Source of the DNA: Accumulibacter sp.
Lineage (GTDB): Bacteria; Pseudomonadota; Gammaproteobacteria; Burkholderiales; Rhodocyclaceae
Direction: 5' to 3'
Assembly (NCBI GenBank): GCA_031276375.1
Contig: JAISNE010000299.1
Span: forward strand, 1 to 5,906
DNA: 5,906 nucleotides
The notes below the pieces were generated by a model, which did not search any database, was not told the DNA's origin, and saw only the letters and a program-made list of their open reading frames with translations. Both the position numbers and the translations under genes were made by a program. The first letter of the stretch is position 1, and the number at the start of each line of letters is the position of its first letter. Positions 4,918 through 5,906 of this stretch are shown here, in pieces.

Positions 4918-5906
4918 AGCAAATGTTTTTGCTGACGCCGGACGAATCGAAACTGGCCATTTCGTTGAGAAAGGCCAGCGCGGAACGGACCAGCGGGAAA
5001 GCGAGCGCGGCGCCGCTGCCCTCGCCGAGGCGCAGCCCCAGATCGAGCAGCGGCTCGCCGCCGAGCGCGCGGATTTGCGCCTCATGGCCGGGTTCGGCCG
5101 AACGGTGGCAGAAGATGCAGTAATCGCGGATCGCCGGGGCGAGGCGCGCGGCGGCCAGCAGCGCCGACGAAACGATGAAGCCGTCGATGAGCAGCGTCAT
5201 CCGGCATTCGGCGCCGGCCAGCAGGGCGCCGGTCATCATGGCGATCTCGAAGCCGCCGAATTCGGCCAGCACGTCGAGCGCATCGGCGTCCGCCGGCAGT
5301 CCGGCGCGCGCGGCGGCCCGCGCCAGCAGTTCGCGCTTGCGCGCCAGGCCGGCATCGTCGAGGCCGGTGCCGCGCCCGACGCAATCGGCCAGCGGCGTGC
5401 CGGTGAAGACGTGCGTCAGCAGCGCCGCCGACGCCGTGTTGCCGATGCCCATTTCGCCGACCGCCAGCACGTTGCAGCCCTCCGCCGCCAGTCCGCGCGC
5501 CAGGCCCGCCCCGGTTTCGATGGCGGTGGCGCACTGCGCGCGGGTCATGGCCGCTTCGTCGAGATAGCTGCGGGTGCCGGACGGCGCGATCTTGGCGTCG
5601 ATCAAGTTGGGCCGCGCGCCGAAATCGTGCGCCACGCCGGCGTCGACGACCTTCACCGTCAATCCGTTCTGGCGGGCGAACACATTGACGCCGGCGCCGC
5701 CCGCCAGGTAATTCTCGACCATCTGCCAGGTAACGTCCTGGGGAAAGGCCGACAACCCGGCCTTGGCGGCGCCGTGATCGGCCGCGAAAACCAGCAGCGT
5801 GGGGCGGTTGAACCGGGGCGACAGCGTGCGCTGGATGCGCCCGACGCGCCACGCGACCCGCTCCAGCGCGCCCAGCGAACCGCGCGGCTTGGTCTTGTTG
5901 TCGATC
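4916..5906 (-). CDS. cobT: Nicotinate-nucleotide--dimethylbenzimidazole phosphoribosyltransferase, 5' end outside window
   Basis: A partial gene with 329 residues visible (the first complete codon ends at 5905); about 20 N-terminal residues are expected beyond the edge. CobT transfers phosphoribose from nicotinate mononucleotide to 5,6-dimethylbenzimidazole, giving alpha-ribazole 5'-phosphate (EC 2.4.2.21), the lower-ligand precursor used by CobS. Motifs in window numbering are [15 protein letters not shown] (1-15), [20 protein letters not shown] (38 onward), [66 protein letters not shown] and [17 protein letters not shown]. The Glu in RLGEG (about 295) corresponds to the catalytic glutamate of the family. 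The reading frame is unbroken from 5905 to the stop. A TTG at 5753-5755 lies inside the conserved region and is not the start. It is the first visible gene of the cobT-cobS-cobC-midA run; the operon promoter is not in the window. Confidence 0.97.
   Translation of the reverse strand, partial: IDNKTKPRGSLGALERVAWRVGRIQRTLSPRFNRPTLLVFAADHGAAKAGLSAFPQDVTWQMVENYLAGGAGVNVFARQNGLTVKVVDAGVAHDFGARPNLIDAKIAPSGTRSYLDEAAMTRAQCATAIETGAGLARGLAAEGCNVLAVGEMGIGNTASAALLTHVFTGTPLADCVGRGTGLDDAGLARKRELLARAAARAGLPADADALDVLAEFGGFEIAMMTGALLAGAECRMTLLIDGFIVSSALLAAARLAPAIRDYCIFCHRSAEPGHEAQIRALGGEPLLDLGLRLGEGSGAALAFPLVRSALAFLNEMASFDSSGVSKNIC

Noticed and set aside
4906..5085. N-terminal extension of cobS by 60 residues
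   Set aside because: It overlaps the conserved C-terminal part of cobT and is Arg/Ser-rich. The ATG at 4905 gives the family-typical start and has a ribosome site.
5753..5755. TTG as the cobT start
   Set aside because: Reading on to 5905 in the same frame gives the conserved [12 protein letters not shown] and AADHG motifs, so the true start is outside the window.
4906..5906. Cobalamin riboswitch for the cob operon
   Set aside because: The space between cobT and cobS is only 10 bases, and the operon leader lies beyond 5906.

Overview
The window reads as a GC-rich proteobacterial chromosome, most probably a betaproteobacterium (Rhodocyclales-like). This rests on the arrangement of cobT, cobS, a CobC-type phosphatase and a MidA-family methyltransferase and on the look of the protein sequences. 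It is an inference, not a taxonomic assignment. The window has two parts that converge at about position 2340-2417.

Left part (1-2339, + strand): a short leader with a strong inverted repeat (51-103) precedes two tightly coupled genes. The first (145-969) is a stand-alone HINT (Hedgehog/intein-type autoprocessing) protein of the kind found at the C-terminal end of polymorphic toxins. It ends about 14 residues after the HINT fold, so no toxin domain follows. The second (966-2339) starts in an ATGA overlap with it. It encodes a cysteine-free protein made almost wholly of 15 leucine-rich-repeat-variant (LRV) units of 26 residues. The pair looks like an accessory cassette: sampled GC is clearly lower over the HINT gene than in the cobalamin genes. 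Its function is unknown. A polymorphic-toxin remnant, a two-gene processing/binding module, or a HINT-LRV fusion split by a frameshift are all open.

Right part (5906 down to 2418, - strand): a compact operon for the last steps of cobalamin (vitamin B12) assembly, in the order cobT (5' end outside the window), cobS, cobC, then midA. The cobT-cobS gap is 10 bp, cobS and cobC overlap by 16 bp, and cobC and midA overlap by 4 bp. CobT makes alpha-ribazole phosphate from dimethylbenzimidazole. CobS joins the lower ligand to adenosylcobinamide-GDP at the membrane. CobC removes the phosphate from the nucleotide loop. MidA is a predicted protein methyltransferase related to the complex I assembly factor NDUFAF7 and is probably a co-transcribed passenger. 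No cobalamin riboswitch, tRNA, rRNA, CRISPR array or insertion sequence was seen. The operon promoter must lie beyond 5906.
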